Position numbers and translations under genes: made by a program
In this document: in pieces, positions 1 to 10,380 of the stretch
Layout: each line of letters begins with the position of its first letter
How positions within the stretch are numbered: the stretch's first letter is position 1
The notes under the pieces: generated by a model
What the model was told of the DNA's origin: nothing
The model's database searches: none
The model's input: the letters and a program-made list of their open reading frames with translations, nothing else
Assembly: GCF_000003605.2 (NCBI RefSeq)
Contig: NW_003108581.1
Location: 509,588 to 532,749 of the forward strand
From: Saccoglossus kowalevskii
Lineage: Eukaryota; Hemichordata; Enteropneusta; Harrimaniidae
Reading direction: 5' to 3'
Length of the DNA: 23,162 bases

Positions 1-3000
1 TTAAATATTGATGGTTGCCATAACAACACAAGATGAAAAATAGAAAACAAGTCACCTTTAATGACTGGCAGACAAATGACTATGATTAGACTATAAGAAT
101 ACATTAAATTTTATTTTGTCATTAAGTAGTCATCACCTAGATGGAGTCCACTGCACTTGGGACAGTAAAATGATCACAAATTGTTCCTATCCAATATTAC
201 CACATTGCCTGTAAAACACCGCCACGTCAGCAGGTGATAAAATACTCAAAAGTATACATACAGTGTAATGTCACAAGTAATGATTATTCAAAAAAAAAAT
301 GTATTCAATACATCAATAATTGATGGTAGAGCCCATTTATAATTGAAAGTGATATTGACAAATTGTTTTGAATGTTTGTCATAGAGCCTTACTCAAAAAT
401 TAAGTAGCTACAGCATTCTCCACAGACTGAAATGGATAACAGAAAACTTGCGAGTATGTTAACGTGTACCATGCTATCAATTTAACATTATGTCTGTAGT
501 TATGACATATCTCGTATATTTTTATCACTATGAAATATATCTGGCAGAATATCATAATCAGTATTATTAATGTTAATCACTATTGGTAAAGCAGATTATT
601 ATGCGTGAAAAGTTACATAATTACTAGGGAAACACATAGAAAAATTTTTAATTTTTGCCTGGCTGACTCCACCTGAAATCAGATTTTTACAGGGCAATGA
701 CACCAGACAAACTCGTCTCACCAGAACAAAAAATAAAACAACAAGAACACAGACTTGTGACAGCTCGAACAAAATCATACAGTTTTAATCCATTTGGACT
801 TATTTCTGATTTAAATTTTATATTTAAGCTACAAATGCTCTCTATAATGCTGTCCCTTTTGGAATACATTTATTTGATACAATGGCACAAAAACATGAAG
901 TTTGGTTTAAACCAAACAAAATATTCCGGAGACTGAACATCCAGTATATGTTCTCATTAGTTGAATGGGGTGGTTTATCAATTGCATCAATGTAATGTCA
1001 GTGTGCCTTGGTTCTTGTACTTTCTTACCAATGACAGTCAGTAGCAGACATTTCCTCTGTCTTCAAAATCAAAATTCAAGTTACTAAATTTCTTGGGCAA
1101 CTGTTTTAGCACATCTTGAATTTTCAAGGTGAATGTTCCGGCGAAGCACTCTATTGGCATCCACTATTGTGGAGGGAGGAATGTTCGAATGGAGCAACAC
1201 CGTGCAGGCAAACGATGGTTTTAGCAGTGATGTCATGCAAGACAGTCAGATTGACTTAATTGATCTAGAATAAATCTATATGACATAAAGAAATAAGCAT
1301 TAATTCTGCGATGGTTTATTTAATTTTCGTTAAAATATGATATCCAAATTAATAACGTTATTTATGTTGAAAAAGATCCAATCATCCAGTACCTAAGTAA
1401 AGTCAAGCCATTCATCTGCCAGATTTGTGTTAACTCAGCAATTTTCCCACAATTCAATGCATTCATGGCATGACAACCAGCTGCCTTTAAGAGATTGAGT
1501 CTGATACAGTAAAATGTTTTTTCACTGTTTTTGTTTTGTTTCAATACAGACACATGTTCTGATTTACCCAGTATCTACTAAGTATCAGTCTCTAATGCAA
1601 CTGAAATCGCATATTTAGTAGAAACGCCCTGCACCAGTTCTATCACTAGTTCTACAATCCTGACATTTATATCATTAATTAAAGAGTATCCTGACATTAT
1701 TAGTATACATCAAATGTGTGTTACCAATGATTTTTCCTGAGGAGCAAAGTTATCAATATCAACAACGGCAGGTTTGAATGAAATTCAATAGGTGCAAACT
1801 ATTTCAAATGCTACTTCCATCATATCTGAAGCAATCCAATTGAAGGCAGTGCTTTACTCAGCTACACTGTCCAGTTTAATTGATCATAGTGAATCAATAC
1901 ATTTTTTTTAAAGCTATTTAAGAAAAATCATTAATTTTATGTTACCTGGTATTATTGGATTGAGGTGAGCTGTACAATTTGTTGCTATGTTGATGGATGC
2001 CTCTTACAGAAATGAGTACCAAAGCTATAAATTCTAAGTACCTTCACGAAGTGCAAAATTTGTAAAAATGATCACCCTAACGAAAGTACCGGCACACAAT
2101 TTGTCTCCTGCAAAGTTACAAAGGGCGTTTACAGTGGATACGGTTGAATTATCTTAAATAAGTAAAATTGCTACCTGTAGTAAATTTATGGGACAATGAC
2201 AGGGATAAGGTGTACAAAATGACAAATTATCTTCTATCGGAATCCAGTTCAGCACTTTTACCAAAGTTTTTACTGAATGGCAGCTACAACCTTGACATGT
2301 CCATAAAACAAAAGACTGAAAATATGATCCTGATCAATGGCTTATATAAAGTTATTTTTTTATGAACAAGTCACTTTTTCTTTACAATACAGTAAGATGT
2401 AGCGGTAGTTGTGACTGCATTACATCACACATTCCTGCATATATGCTAGCAATATCAATCAGCACTTGTTGTGCATGTAAATTTGAACACAGTCACTCAA
2501 ATAGGGATATTATCGTCTATTAAAGTGAATTAAGTTATCAGATGTTGAGAAATGCGTATTATTCTACAGAATACAAAATTAACCCCATTTCCCTACAAAA
2601 ATGTAGGTGCAACATTATCACGTTATTATGTAATTTCCCATAATTTTGTGGCAAATTTTTGACCGAATGTACCTAATTTGCAATTGGCTACAAGTTCTGA
2701 TTACAATTTTGGGGAAAAATATTGAAAATAAACTTAACTATAATAGTTTTTTGAAAATAGGAAAATGGAGATACTGTCAAAGACAGTCAACAATACAAAG
2801 CTGGATGACAGCGGACAATCATTAATATCATTAGTTTATGCTTAGCCAATCTTCACTTGATAAATGATAAACTACCTAATATTATTAAATAAGGACTAGA
2901 AATTCTCGGTATCTACTGGCTAGAAACTCCATTCAAACGCATTGGCACTCTTCCAAATACATGTAATAAAATATTTGCTCTACATTATCAGTCTTTACAT

Positions 3001-3490
3001 TTGACCTTGAAATTGGATGTCCCCAAATAACTGAAGTTCAAACCCAATCTTATCAGTTTTTTATTTCAATTTTTTGCCCAGCCAGCCTTCCAATAAAAAA
3101 ATATTTCAATCTAAAGCTGTACTGTTCACTCGTAAATATTAAATCGTAAAGAGGGTCTACATTTTTCGTGACCATGATTTTATGTATTGTGACCATGACA
3201 TATGGTATGGGTGATCTATCCACTCACTCACTAACTGTCAAACAAGTTACCCTTATGTATGGGCTGAATATGTCCTGTGTCTGGTGATTGATTAATTTTG
3301 GAATTATAGACTAGTTAAAAATATTTTTTTTTTATTATTGAATGCACGCTAGTGTCACGTATTGTGGTATATTTGAGTGAAAATTTAGCTTAGGGTTGAA
3401 TAGCTTCTGTTTAAAAATAAGTATCGCAAAAACAATACGCAATTCATTGATGACGCACACTGAAACAACTGAAGAAAAACAGTTCTGGAC
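1..3490. other. gene-poor A+T-rich stretch
   Basis: I see no supportable gene here. Positions 14-27 read GTTGCCATAACAAC, an imperfect RFX X-box-like palindrome. On the minus strand between about 1830 and 1060 there are short coding-looking stretches in different frames, interrupted by stops: one of 63 codons at 1553-1362 and one of 26 codons at 1164-1087. They could be remnants of a very old element, but I recognise no domain and do not call a pseudogene. The remainder is A/T-rich with homopolymer runs and no convincing splice-bounded exon. Confidence 0.5.
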
Positions 3491-3572
3491 CCTAGGTAAC
3501 TAACAGTGACAATTTGTAGTTACCTAGGTTACCACTGATTGATAAAGAGACTGCCTTGTTTCCGAGGGAAAC
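3491..3572. repeat. cluster of two perfect inverted repeats
   Basis: CCTAGGTAACTA (3491-3502) and its exact reverse complement TAGTTACCTAGG (3517-3528) form a 12-bp stem with a 14-nt loop. Thirty bases on, GTTTCC-gag-GGAAAC (3558-3572) forms a second perfect stem of 6 bp with a 3-nt loop. A weaker pair, TGCTCTA/TAGAGCA, lies near 3621-3656, and a palindromic ACACTT-tacgt-AAGTGT is at 3729-3745. They may be the remains of a foldback or MITE-type element, but I see no clear target-site duplication. Confidence 0.6.
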
Positions 3573-3821
3573 ATCCACTTGGAAATCCTTCAACAAAATC
3601 GAAGAAGAGTTGTACAGTATTTGCTCTATTAGAAACTTATCTCCAATAGTAGAGCATATACACCAAATATCCCATTTTTTTTACCGGTATACTAAATCCA
3701 TAAAATATTACTTATTTTGACCATAGAAACACTTTACGTAAGTGTATGGGCTACTAATAGGGCAAATATGGTAGTTAGATTTCAAGAAAAAATATGACCT
3801 GGCAGCTTTCGTCTTCCAGTG

Positions 3822-3837
3822 TTTTTTTTTTTTTTTT
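3822..3837. repeat. T16 homopolymer
   Basis: An uninterrupted run of 16 T. It could be the reverse-complement tail of a minus-strand retroposed copy or simple slippage. No element is recognisable beside it. The 3838-4247 stretch that follows has no other feature I can assign. Confidence 0.8.
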
Positions 3838-4247
3838 ATTCTACTACAGTGTTCACAGCAATATTATTACAAATGATGATGCACCTGCCGATAACATTTT
3901 TTAAAACCATATAAATACTTGTGGCAGTATATGTACAGTACTGATTAACGGAGAGAATTTCCTTTATCGAACTTGGTTTGATAAATATACATCAGGAAAT
4001 GAAAAAAAAGACCCGAATTGTTCTCAGCAATAGTGATAGTGAATTTGTTTGGATTGTAGTCCACCCACGCAGACAGGTACACATCAATTTCAGCTAATAG
4101 TTATGCGTGACGCATATATTTCGCCTACAGTTTCGGACCAAGTCGCTGCACAGGGACTGACGACCCTGGATGGACGGGAAAGCTGTTTGCAAGAAAGATA
4201 CAACATGCACGCAATGCGTTATTGGCAAGGAGGAATCACAAACTTAC

Positions 4248-4504
4248 CACAACAACAACGTATTCGCCACTCACGCTATCCGACAATGTGGCAGGCTCAA
4301 CCTCGAATGCACTTTCGCCGGTGCTGCCATCTTTCCGTCGCCGTATTGACAAGGTTGAACGCTTCGACAGTTCTTCCAATGGTCTGAAATTTCTAGAGTG
4401 AGCCTTCAGATCTCCATTGGTAAACCTGTCATCGGGATTTTGTCCGACGATGGCCGAATGTCCTGGGACGAATCCGTTGCTATTTGACGAAACTGGAACA
4501 GACC
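4248..4504 (-). CDS. probable internal coding exon, unidentified protein (partial gene)
   Basis: On the minus strand a frame stays open from 4658 to 4236 without a stop. The part from 4504 to 4248 looks like real coding sequence: polar, mixed composition and many CpG-containing codons. It ends in codons for a short valine run followed at once by GTAAGT (4247-4242), a consensus 5' splice donor, leaving a codon-boundary (phase 0) intron. A plausible acceptor is TCAG at 4508-4505, preceded by a T-rich tract; the exon then enters with two bases of a split codon. The frame has no internal methionine after 4658, which fits an internal exon better than a first one. The encoded 85 or so residues are rich in Ser, Arg, Glu and Gly, with a basic RRRKDGS patch and no membrane segment, so probably a disordered or linker region. 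I do not recognise the family. The next exon would lie at lower coordinates or beyond the left edge. The opposite strand is also open over part of this stretch, so strand assignment is probable, not certain. Confidence 0.45.
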
Positions 4505-5830
4505 CTGATTTCGAAACGAGACGAAAATAAAAAAATATACCGAAAACAATTTTAATATCGCCACCTTCAACATGCGTCAAAAAATCTAGAAATATTAGTA
4601 TAAAATAATCGATAATGAATAAATTGACGAACCTGCTTCCTGTATCGATAAAATGCAAAGTATACCAATATTAAGGGCTAGAACTAGCCCACCTCCCAGG
4701 CCATTTCGGCCCATCGTTCACTTCAATTTTGCAATGGAGTTGGCAATCATTTTAATGCACATGCGCAGTGTGAGTGTGACACGTGATGTTCTGTATATGC
4801 ACCTCCACCTTAAAGAAAGGTAGTTCTCAAAGGAAAATGGCCTAATAGCTGAACGGAATGTGTAATTCATGTATATTTCCCCCTCAGAGGCAGTCACATA
4901 CAACAATTTTCTTGGTCTGATGAATTGATTGAAATGTTTGTAAATGCAAAAGAACACAATTACTCATTCTCTTGGCGTAGGAATATAATATCGGTTTCCC
5001 AGTGACACTTTTCCCGGATGTAATGACGTCAATCATTATTTACAAATACGCGTTTACTTTTATAGGTCGATATACGATATCCTTTCTCTGTGAATTGAAA
5101 GAGGAAAATACCAGTTGGACTTTCGTGACAAGTAAATGCAGCGGTGAGCGTGTTCAACGACGAACACACGTTTCGGTTACCGCCTGTTATCAGAATTACT
5201 CATGCAGTTATGAAATGATGGGGGGTACGCACGGTTATGAATGAAATACTGAGAAACGGTCATGAATGGTGCGGTGTTTATCACGTAAAGCAGCAACGCC
5301 CTCTTCGACTTCTACGTTACGCACGGGATGTAAAACGCGGAATAATGAAATGCGCGTAAAACAAGTAATTTACCGTACACGTCACCTTTTGTTTTGTCAA
5401 AATTTACATAAAGTTTGTCTTGTTTGTTACACCATGGGGCTGACACGTGTCATGGTGACATGTTCAACCCCATCGCATAAATGGACGAAAATAACTCCCG
5501 AGAAGGACTCTGGGCAAACTTGAAAACTGGCCAAGGTCGTATTAGAGATTTTCGTCCGGGGCTTCATGACACGCTTTAATTTGTTAGGCTTGAACAACCG
5601 TTTTAGACCCCTTTTGATATTAAATGCTGAAGTTGTAGAACCTTTACTTTGACATACTATTACTTTCCGATTTATTTGTAGTTATTAGACCTTTTAAATG
5701 TTTAGTTATATTTAGTTGTACATATACGTCTTTTATTTTATTTTACACTATTTTTACCTTACTGTACCCACAGCAGATTACAGTTGCATATAAAACTATT
5801 ATTAGTATTACATGTATATACAAGTATAAT
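4505..5830. other. CpG-richer non-coding stretch, possible promoter region
   Basis: No gene is supported. CpG dinucleotides are visibly more frequent (about 4990-5520) than in the flanking A+T-rich DNA. It contains a full palindromic CRE, TGACGTCA (5024-5031), an ETS-like CCCGGATGT just before it (5014-5022), a 12-bp palindrome TGACACGTGTCA with a central CACGTG E-box (5441-5452), and a hairpin GGGCTA-gaac-TAGCCC (4675-4690). It lies upstream of the minus-strand exon at 4504-4248 and might be its regulatory region, but no transcription start is visible. From about 5530 to 5830 it becomes A+T-rich again. Confidence 0.3.
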
Positions 5831-6620
5831 GAAAAGAGCGGAAGAGTCTCGGGCATGTTTAGTCTGTGAAATATTGCATAGTGCCAATATATAAATCCGA
5901 CTCAAAACATAATCCAACAGACTACAGAGGTGTTGATATCTCAAGCTGTCTCGTAAGACTATTCACTAGCATTTTGAACATTAGACTGATATCATACTTA
6001 GATATAAATAACCTATTATCAAAGCAGCAGTTTGAATTTAAACAAAAAAAAGTCTCGAACTACAGAGAACTTATTTTATGGTAAAGACCATTAATATAAA
6101 TTAATATATGTACCGTGGAGAAAACGGAAATTCTAAAATCATAGACATTAAGAGAGCTTTTGGCAGCGTTTGGCATGATGGCCTGTATTTAAAATTACAA
6201 GAAAATAATATTACCGGCAACATGTATAACATAATTAAAGAATACGTAATATAAAAGATAAAAATAGACACGCTTTACCTCATCTGCAGGAGTTAAACAA
6301 AAATGCAATTTAAGCTTTATTTTTTTTTAATCTTTTCGCCGCATAAATATGTGACCCACCATTCCTAAAAAAAAACAGCCTTCTCTACGTCACGGTTGAT
6401 CATATAGTCATGTAAAAATATAAGACTAGTACTGGTTTGCAAAATTGTCTAGATAAACCCCCCAAACACAACAACATTGCAATTAAAAGACAATACGAAA
6501 AATAAAAAATATTATATTTAATAAATCAAACAGGCTGCTAAAACATTATATTTTGTTTTTGAAGGAAAGAAACTTCGGTTATCAGACCACAAAATGGGCG
6601 TTTTAAATCAGCTATGGAAA
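5831..6620 (+). pseudogene. LINE (non-LTR) reverse transcriptase fragment, decayed
   Basis: Fragments of a non-LTR retrotransposon reverse transcriptase can be followed in order through several frames. From 5866 one frame reads VPIYKSDSKHNPTDYRGVDI, the typical finger region with its NYRG-like box, continuing to SKQQFEF, the equivalent of the usual Q-x-GFR box. A second frame (6135-6254) gives IIDIKRAFGSVWHDGL, the FxDxxxAFD catalytic box with the first aspartate kept and the second replaced by glycine. A third (6280-6321) gives SSAGVKQKCNLSF, the GVxQGxxLSP box. The YADD box region near 6381-6410 is destroyed and contains a stop, but is followed by KTSTGLQNCLDK. A remnant similar to FNKSNRLLK follows near 6518-6545. 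Several frameshifts and stops show the copy is dead. The endonuclease and 5' part are missing. The family looks L1/CR1-like; the clade cannot be fixed from this. Confidence 0.8.
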
Positions 6621-8165
6621 ATATATAAATAGACAAGATGCCGTTAGTGTTCTCCCTGAAAGAAAAGAAAATGGGCTTAATGATAGAAAACTAAACATTT
6701 TGAGTTATCACTATCTCTTTTTGATAAATTAATCAGATAGCTCTGGTTGATGCAACCACGGTTACTATCTCAGTAATCGTCATGCAGCTCACATCGCTAT
6801 AATGCTATATTTGCTTCCGTCGGACATTTACTAGAACCTCGACCCCAATCAGTCCGTCAACTACCGTTAGCGTCCCCGTAGCCGTACTTTAAATATCAGA
6901 TAAATTTAAAGAGATCTTTTTATTTTTATCTGAGGGTCACCTAATTGAAAAAGAATGTGATAGTTGGCTTGCATCTAATATTGCTGACTTGTCTTCACAT
7001 GTGCCATAACCACAAAAATGTCTGTTTAAAAACTGGTTCATTGAAAGTTAAACTTATTGTTATTACGATGTCCAGCTACCATTCAATGTTTTACGTATTA
7101 ATGATATTACTGTTTACAATTACCTCTGTTGTAGACGAAGTGATTTTCAAAGTCAGAAAACCCCAGTTTTATAGAGTCAATGATCACACATCGAAAGTTT
7201 GTTTGTGTGGTTCTATATAATATAGACATCTTTTCGGGCCCAAATAGTAGTACGAAGGACATTTATACAACAGATGAGTTATTATATAGGGCGTCGTGTG
7301 TCAAGATTACATCAGCGTTGCCGTTTCATTAGTACTGCGACAATAGAGCAACGCGTCAACAATCACATGAATCGTCTGGGCAAATTGATTCATTGATTCG
7401 TGGTGACTAAGGCTACATGTATATATCATTTTGCGTCACTTGTTTCAATTCATTTTATTCTTAAAATGAAGCTACATTCTTGATACCAGTCCCTTTGAAA
7501 TATAATTTCAATCATATGTTGGTTTCTCAATACATGTACATAACCGAAATATACAACAGCTTATAACAACCTGGTTGATATATTATTCAGGGATATCGTT
7601 TTCGTTACCCGCCGATATTTAAACAGCGCCCCCTATTGACTGATTCACGAATAACAATGTATATTTGTTTCTCTGATTCCACTGTCCAGTGGGTTTATGT
7701 GTTTATGCACTATTGCAATGACTAGACATTGACTGCCATATTAGAGCTCATCCGGCGACAGAACGTCTCGTGGCGGTGTCCGGGTGATGACACATGAACA
7801 AAGTCACTACACGCGACACTTTTGAAGAAAGTCGGCCATAAATCATGATCGCATGAAACTACGGTTTCGTAGTGACATGAAACAACATTCTTTGTGTGTT
7901 ACAGATATTGCTATTTTACTAGTACAGTTCCGTAAAATGCAATGTTAAAGCAAAATAACATTTGTTTATCACTTTTCACACACATGCTTTAATATTTTCA
8001 TCATTACGGTCATCTACGGTGATCACGACTACGGTGTTCTTGCTGTGGTGGAATTCATTCATTGAAAACCAAACCATAATTATAAAAAATACTATACGTG
8101 TGTGCGTTCTGTGTTATTGCATGTATACACAGAGCCGAGTAAACGCAGCTCGAAGTAATAGCCTA
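6621..8165. other. no gene recognised; scattered small inverted repeats
   Basis: Open frames here are short and not coding-like. An imperfect palindrome ACGGTTACT (6758-6766) / AGTAATCGT (6772-6780) resembles the core of the minisatellite at 10931. ACTACG-gttt-CGTAGT (7858-7873) is a small perfect hairpin, with the further pair GTCACTAC (7803-7810) and GTAGTGAC (7870-7877). CpG density rises between about 7260 and 7870, with no gene attached. Confidence 0.4.
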
Positions 8166-8477
8166 CTAAAATGGTTTGTAGAATGCTTTCCGAGGTATAC
8201 CACTATTCTCGGGGGCGGACATCCGGACATTTTCTACCTTCTGGCAACCCTCGCGGTGAAAACAAAGACCAAAAACTCGCAGGAAACGGTACTTTGCGAT
8301 GGTTGTTGAGAGTCCCCTGAACAGTGTAACAAGATTAGCCCTACGTGTGTAACATATATGAATTTGGTTGTTCGGGAATACTTCAAAGTTGAGTTTGTGT
8401 TGTTTTCTCGAGTTTTCACCGGCTCCACCGGCGTTCCACAGCAGCGCGCACAAAGCCCATAGAAATACGTGGTACAA
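8166..8477 (-). CDS. candidate first exon with signal-peptide-like start, unidentified
   Basis: This is a minus-strand frame of 103 codons whose first residues, MYHVFLWALCALLWNAGGAG, look like a secretory signal peptide: a hydrophobic leucine/tryptophan core followed by a small-residue Ala-Gly cleavage region. The following part (ENSRKQHKLNFEVF and on) is hydrophilic with several cysteines. The DNA is CpG-richer than its surroundings. Immediately upstream on this strand lie a GC box (8524-8513) and a CRE-like TACGTCAC (8510-8503), as a promoter would. If it is an exon, donor-like sites occur at several GTA triplets, for example AAG|GTAGAA, but none is decisive. I recognise no family. A competing minus-strand frame (8569-8234) overlaps it, so this is a candidate only. 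Confidence 0.2.
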   Translation of the reverse strand: MYHVFLWALCALLWNAGGAGENSRKQHKLNFEVFPNNQIHICYTRRANLVTLFRGLSTTIAKYRFLRVFGLCFHREGCQKVENVRMSAPENSGIPRKAFYKPF

Positions 8478-8524
8478 TACGTCTTAGCAACGTAGAACGT
8501 CCGTGACGTAGCTCCGCCCCCGAG
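8208..8524. promoter_or_regulatory. CpG-rich segment bounded by inverted GC boxes
   Basis: CTCGGGGGCGGA (8208-8219) and its exact reverse complement TCCGCCCCCGAG (8513-8524) face each other 293 bases apart. Similarity extends several bases outward on each side (TACCA...TAT next to the stem). Each arm holds a GGGGGCGG Sp1/KLF-type GC box. The inner segment is CpG-rich and includes a CRE-like GACGTA near 8504-8509 and GTTGCTAAG on the minus strand, similar to half an RFX site. This could be a promoter, possibly bidirectional, or an element with short terminal inverted repeats. Confidence 0.4.
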
Positions 8525-9186
8525 GATACATGGTAAACGTATTTGTTGGAAAAATGAAAACGCCAACAATTCATCGATATATAATTATGTTTTGTGGATA
8601 TATTATGTTGGAGTCATTTTTTCAAAACAATTTATCGATTTTAGTGACTGGCTAACAATCAACGCTTGTACATTGAATAAATACTTGTAAGACAAGATGC
8701 AAGTGGTCCCAGCTGACCTGCGGGACATCACTGATATAAATTGTTGTAGGATTTTTACGAAATTAAATTTTCTCCAAAATCGGAGTTGAAGTCGGTGGAA
8801 GATCGGAGGGGTTCCAGAAATGTTATGAAATTCTCTTGGTCAAAAATACCGTATATTGCAAAAAAAAAATATTGCTATGAACTGCATAAATTCGTTGAAT
8901 ATCTGCAATCTTTTCTTTCTATATGCCATCTATATAATATCAGCAAATACATGGATTGCTGATAGTATCTGCCATCATTGGTCTACATGGTATGTACATC
9001 AAGTTATGGCACGAAAAGCATACGTCATTTGTACATGTATTTGTGCCTAAGCTAAGCAGGTCTGGAGTATTTTTTATTGGTTGTGTATCTGCACTTTTTA
9101 ATTCAATCATGATTCGTGACTGCATTGTGAATATTTTTAGTGATTGATTCAGTAACCTCTTACAGGTCAATAAACTAACGTGACAA

Positions 9187-9194
9187 TGACGTCA
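9187..9194. promoter_or_regulatory. palindromic CRE (TGACGTCA)
   Basis: An exact 8-bp cAMP-response element in the context caaTGACGTCAcaa. The same octamer occurs at 5024-5031 and 12253-12260. Without a neighbouring transcript its activity is unknown. Confidence 0.4.
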
Positions 9195-9465
9195 CAAATT
9201 GGGTTTACAAAATCCATATGATTCATCCAACATGGAAATAAAAATCGTGATTTCTTGAACCGATCGTTGCTATGGAAATTCAGCTAAACTCAATTTATGG
9301 AATTGAGAAAAAATAGATAACCCTACTAGTAAGTAAACATGCAAAATAATATTATTACTTTCATGGAATATACGACAATTAAAACAAATGTGGACTGTAT
9401 GTAAAAGTATGTGCCGTCGATGCATTTTATATAGAAATTGTAAAATAACATTTGGCATACTAACC

Positions 9466-9479
9466 GTTGCTATGGCAAC
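9466..9479. promoter_or_regulatory. RFX X-box-like palindrome
   Basis: GTTGCTATGGCAAC matches the RFX X-box layout (GTNRCC, short spacer, RGYAAC) with one deviation and is extended by CC/GG to an 18-bp near-palindrome (9464-9481). A related half-copy, GTTGCTATGGAAAT, lies exactly 200 bases upstream at 9266. X-boxes are known to drive ciliary genes in animals. No ciliary gene is visible next to it here. Confidence 0.4.
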
Positions 9480-9967
9480 GGAAAAATGTGAAATCCTAGT
9501 AATTAGTCATGTGAGGATAGAGTCGGTGTATAATACACTGAACATGTTTATATTTCTTGGTGGTGTTTATATGACTCGCGTACGTAACTGGCTGTCACGC
9601 TAGCGCTGTGTGATTCAGGTCGGCGTGGACGGTTTCTGAAAACCAGGTGAAAAAATAAATAATTTGCGTATATTGCTTATAAAGAGGTTTCTTGGCTCAC
9701 GGTGGTTGCAGCTCCAATGCAAAAAACTCCACACCAAATTTTGCAATATTTTCCTGAACGTAAATACACAGTAGCAGGGCCCCCAATCTAGCTTGTGAAG
9801 ATACCCTCTCGTTGTAGAACGTACTAAGAAAATGATAAAATATTTAATGAGGATAGGGGATATGCCGGAAAATAAACCAATGAGCAAACCATATAAGTTT
9901 GTTTTGAAAAATGCACAACTTAGGTACACAAAATTGATTATCTGGTGTGACTCAAATATTATGATGA

Positions 9968-10380
9968 ATGAACATTGAATTAAAACACAGTGAAGCCTTA
10001 ATAAAAGACATTTGTAAAAAAAAAAAAAAAAAAAAAATTGACGCTCAATGCCAGAAGAGATGTAAAGAATTTATGCACAATGATGACAAAGGCGCAAACA
10101 ATATAAATAAACAGAGAATGTACAGAAAATTAAAAACAGACTTTTCACTATAGAGAATGTTCAGTTTGTGAAATTAAAGAAATTGAAAATGAGCAACACT
10201 TCTTGTTTGTCGTGTCAGTTATACGCTGAGGAAAGAGAAAGTTTGTTCAGAAAACGCAACATTAATCAAGACAACAAAAACAATGAACAGTTATTAATAA
10301 ATATGATAAACATTAAAGTTAAAAACATTGTAAATGATGTGGCGAAACACAATTATAACTGTTTTAATATTCTTTATGGG
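9968..10380 (+). pseudogene. LINE ORF2 C-terminal fragment, decayed
   Basis: Three consecutive frames spell the end of a non-LTR retrotransposon polyprotein. 9968-10150 ends in NKQRMYRKLKTDFSL, like the conserved N-K-x-R-x-Y-R-x-x-K segment near the C-terminus. 10155-10211 gives RECSVCEIKEIENEQHFLFV, the C-x2-C ... H part of the terminal CCHC-like motif. 10213-10380 continues with CQLYAEERESLF, which supplies the last cysteine. The second frame change is explained by one extra base near 10212. A segment that usually lies between the first two pieces is absent, so there is also a deletion. A 22-A run (10016-10037) sits inside the first piece. The copy cannot be functional. It may belong to the same family as the fragment at 5831-6620, although the two do not overlap in protein coordinates. 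Confidence 0.75.
10016..10037 (+). repeat. A22 homopolymer
   Basis: A run of 22 A, preceded by AATAAA (10000-10005). It could be slippage expansion of a lysine-coding A-rich stretch in the LINE remnant, or the tail of a separate small retroposed insert. The frame continues across it with LINE-like sequence, which favours slippage. Confidence 0.6.

Larger units (their letters stand above)
8570..9967. other. no gene recognised; contains isolated regulatory-type motifs
   Basis: I find no supportable coding exon. Two motif matches are listed separately (CRE at 9187, RFX X-box at 9466). The rest is A+T-rich. A frame of about 100 codons on the minus strand (9929-9615) has no domain I recognise and no clear splice or promoter context. 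Confidence 0.4.

Noticed and set aside
697..936. Open frame of 79 codons
   Set aside because: A+T-driven composition, no domain, no splice or promoter context, and overlapped by an equally open minus frame.
4110..4401. Plus-strand open frame opposite the minus-strand exon
   Set aside because: It has no ATG, and its end is not tied to a poly(A) signal. The minus strand has a better donor and composition. Kept only as an alternative.
5441..5452. 12-bp palindrome TGACACGTGTCA as a notable signal
   Set aside because: Several perfect 12-mers of this kind are expected by chance in 23 kb. It is noted only within the region entry.
6945..7220. Open frame of 91 codons with a hydrophobic start
   Set aside because: It starts at TTG, has no recognisable domain and lies in A+T-rich sequence. 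The apparent leader is compositional.
4248..8477. Joining the signal-peptide frame at 8477 to the exon at 4504 as one gene
   Set aside because: Several donors could be chosen and the phase fits only a weak one. Nothing in the sequence compels the link.
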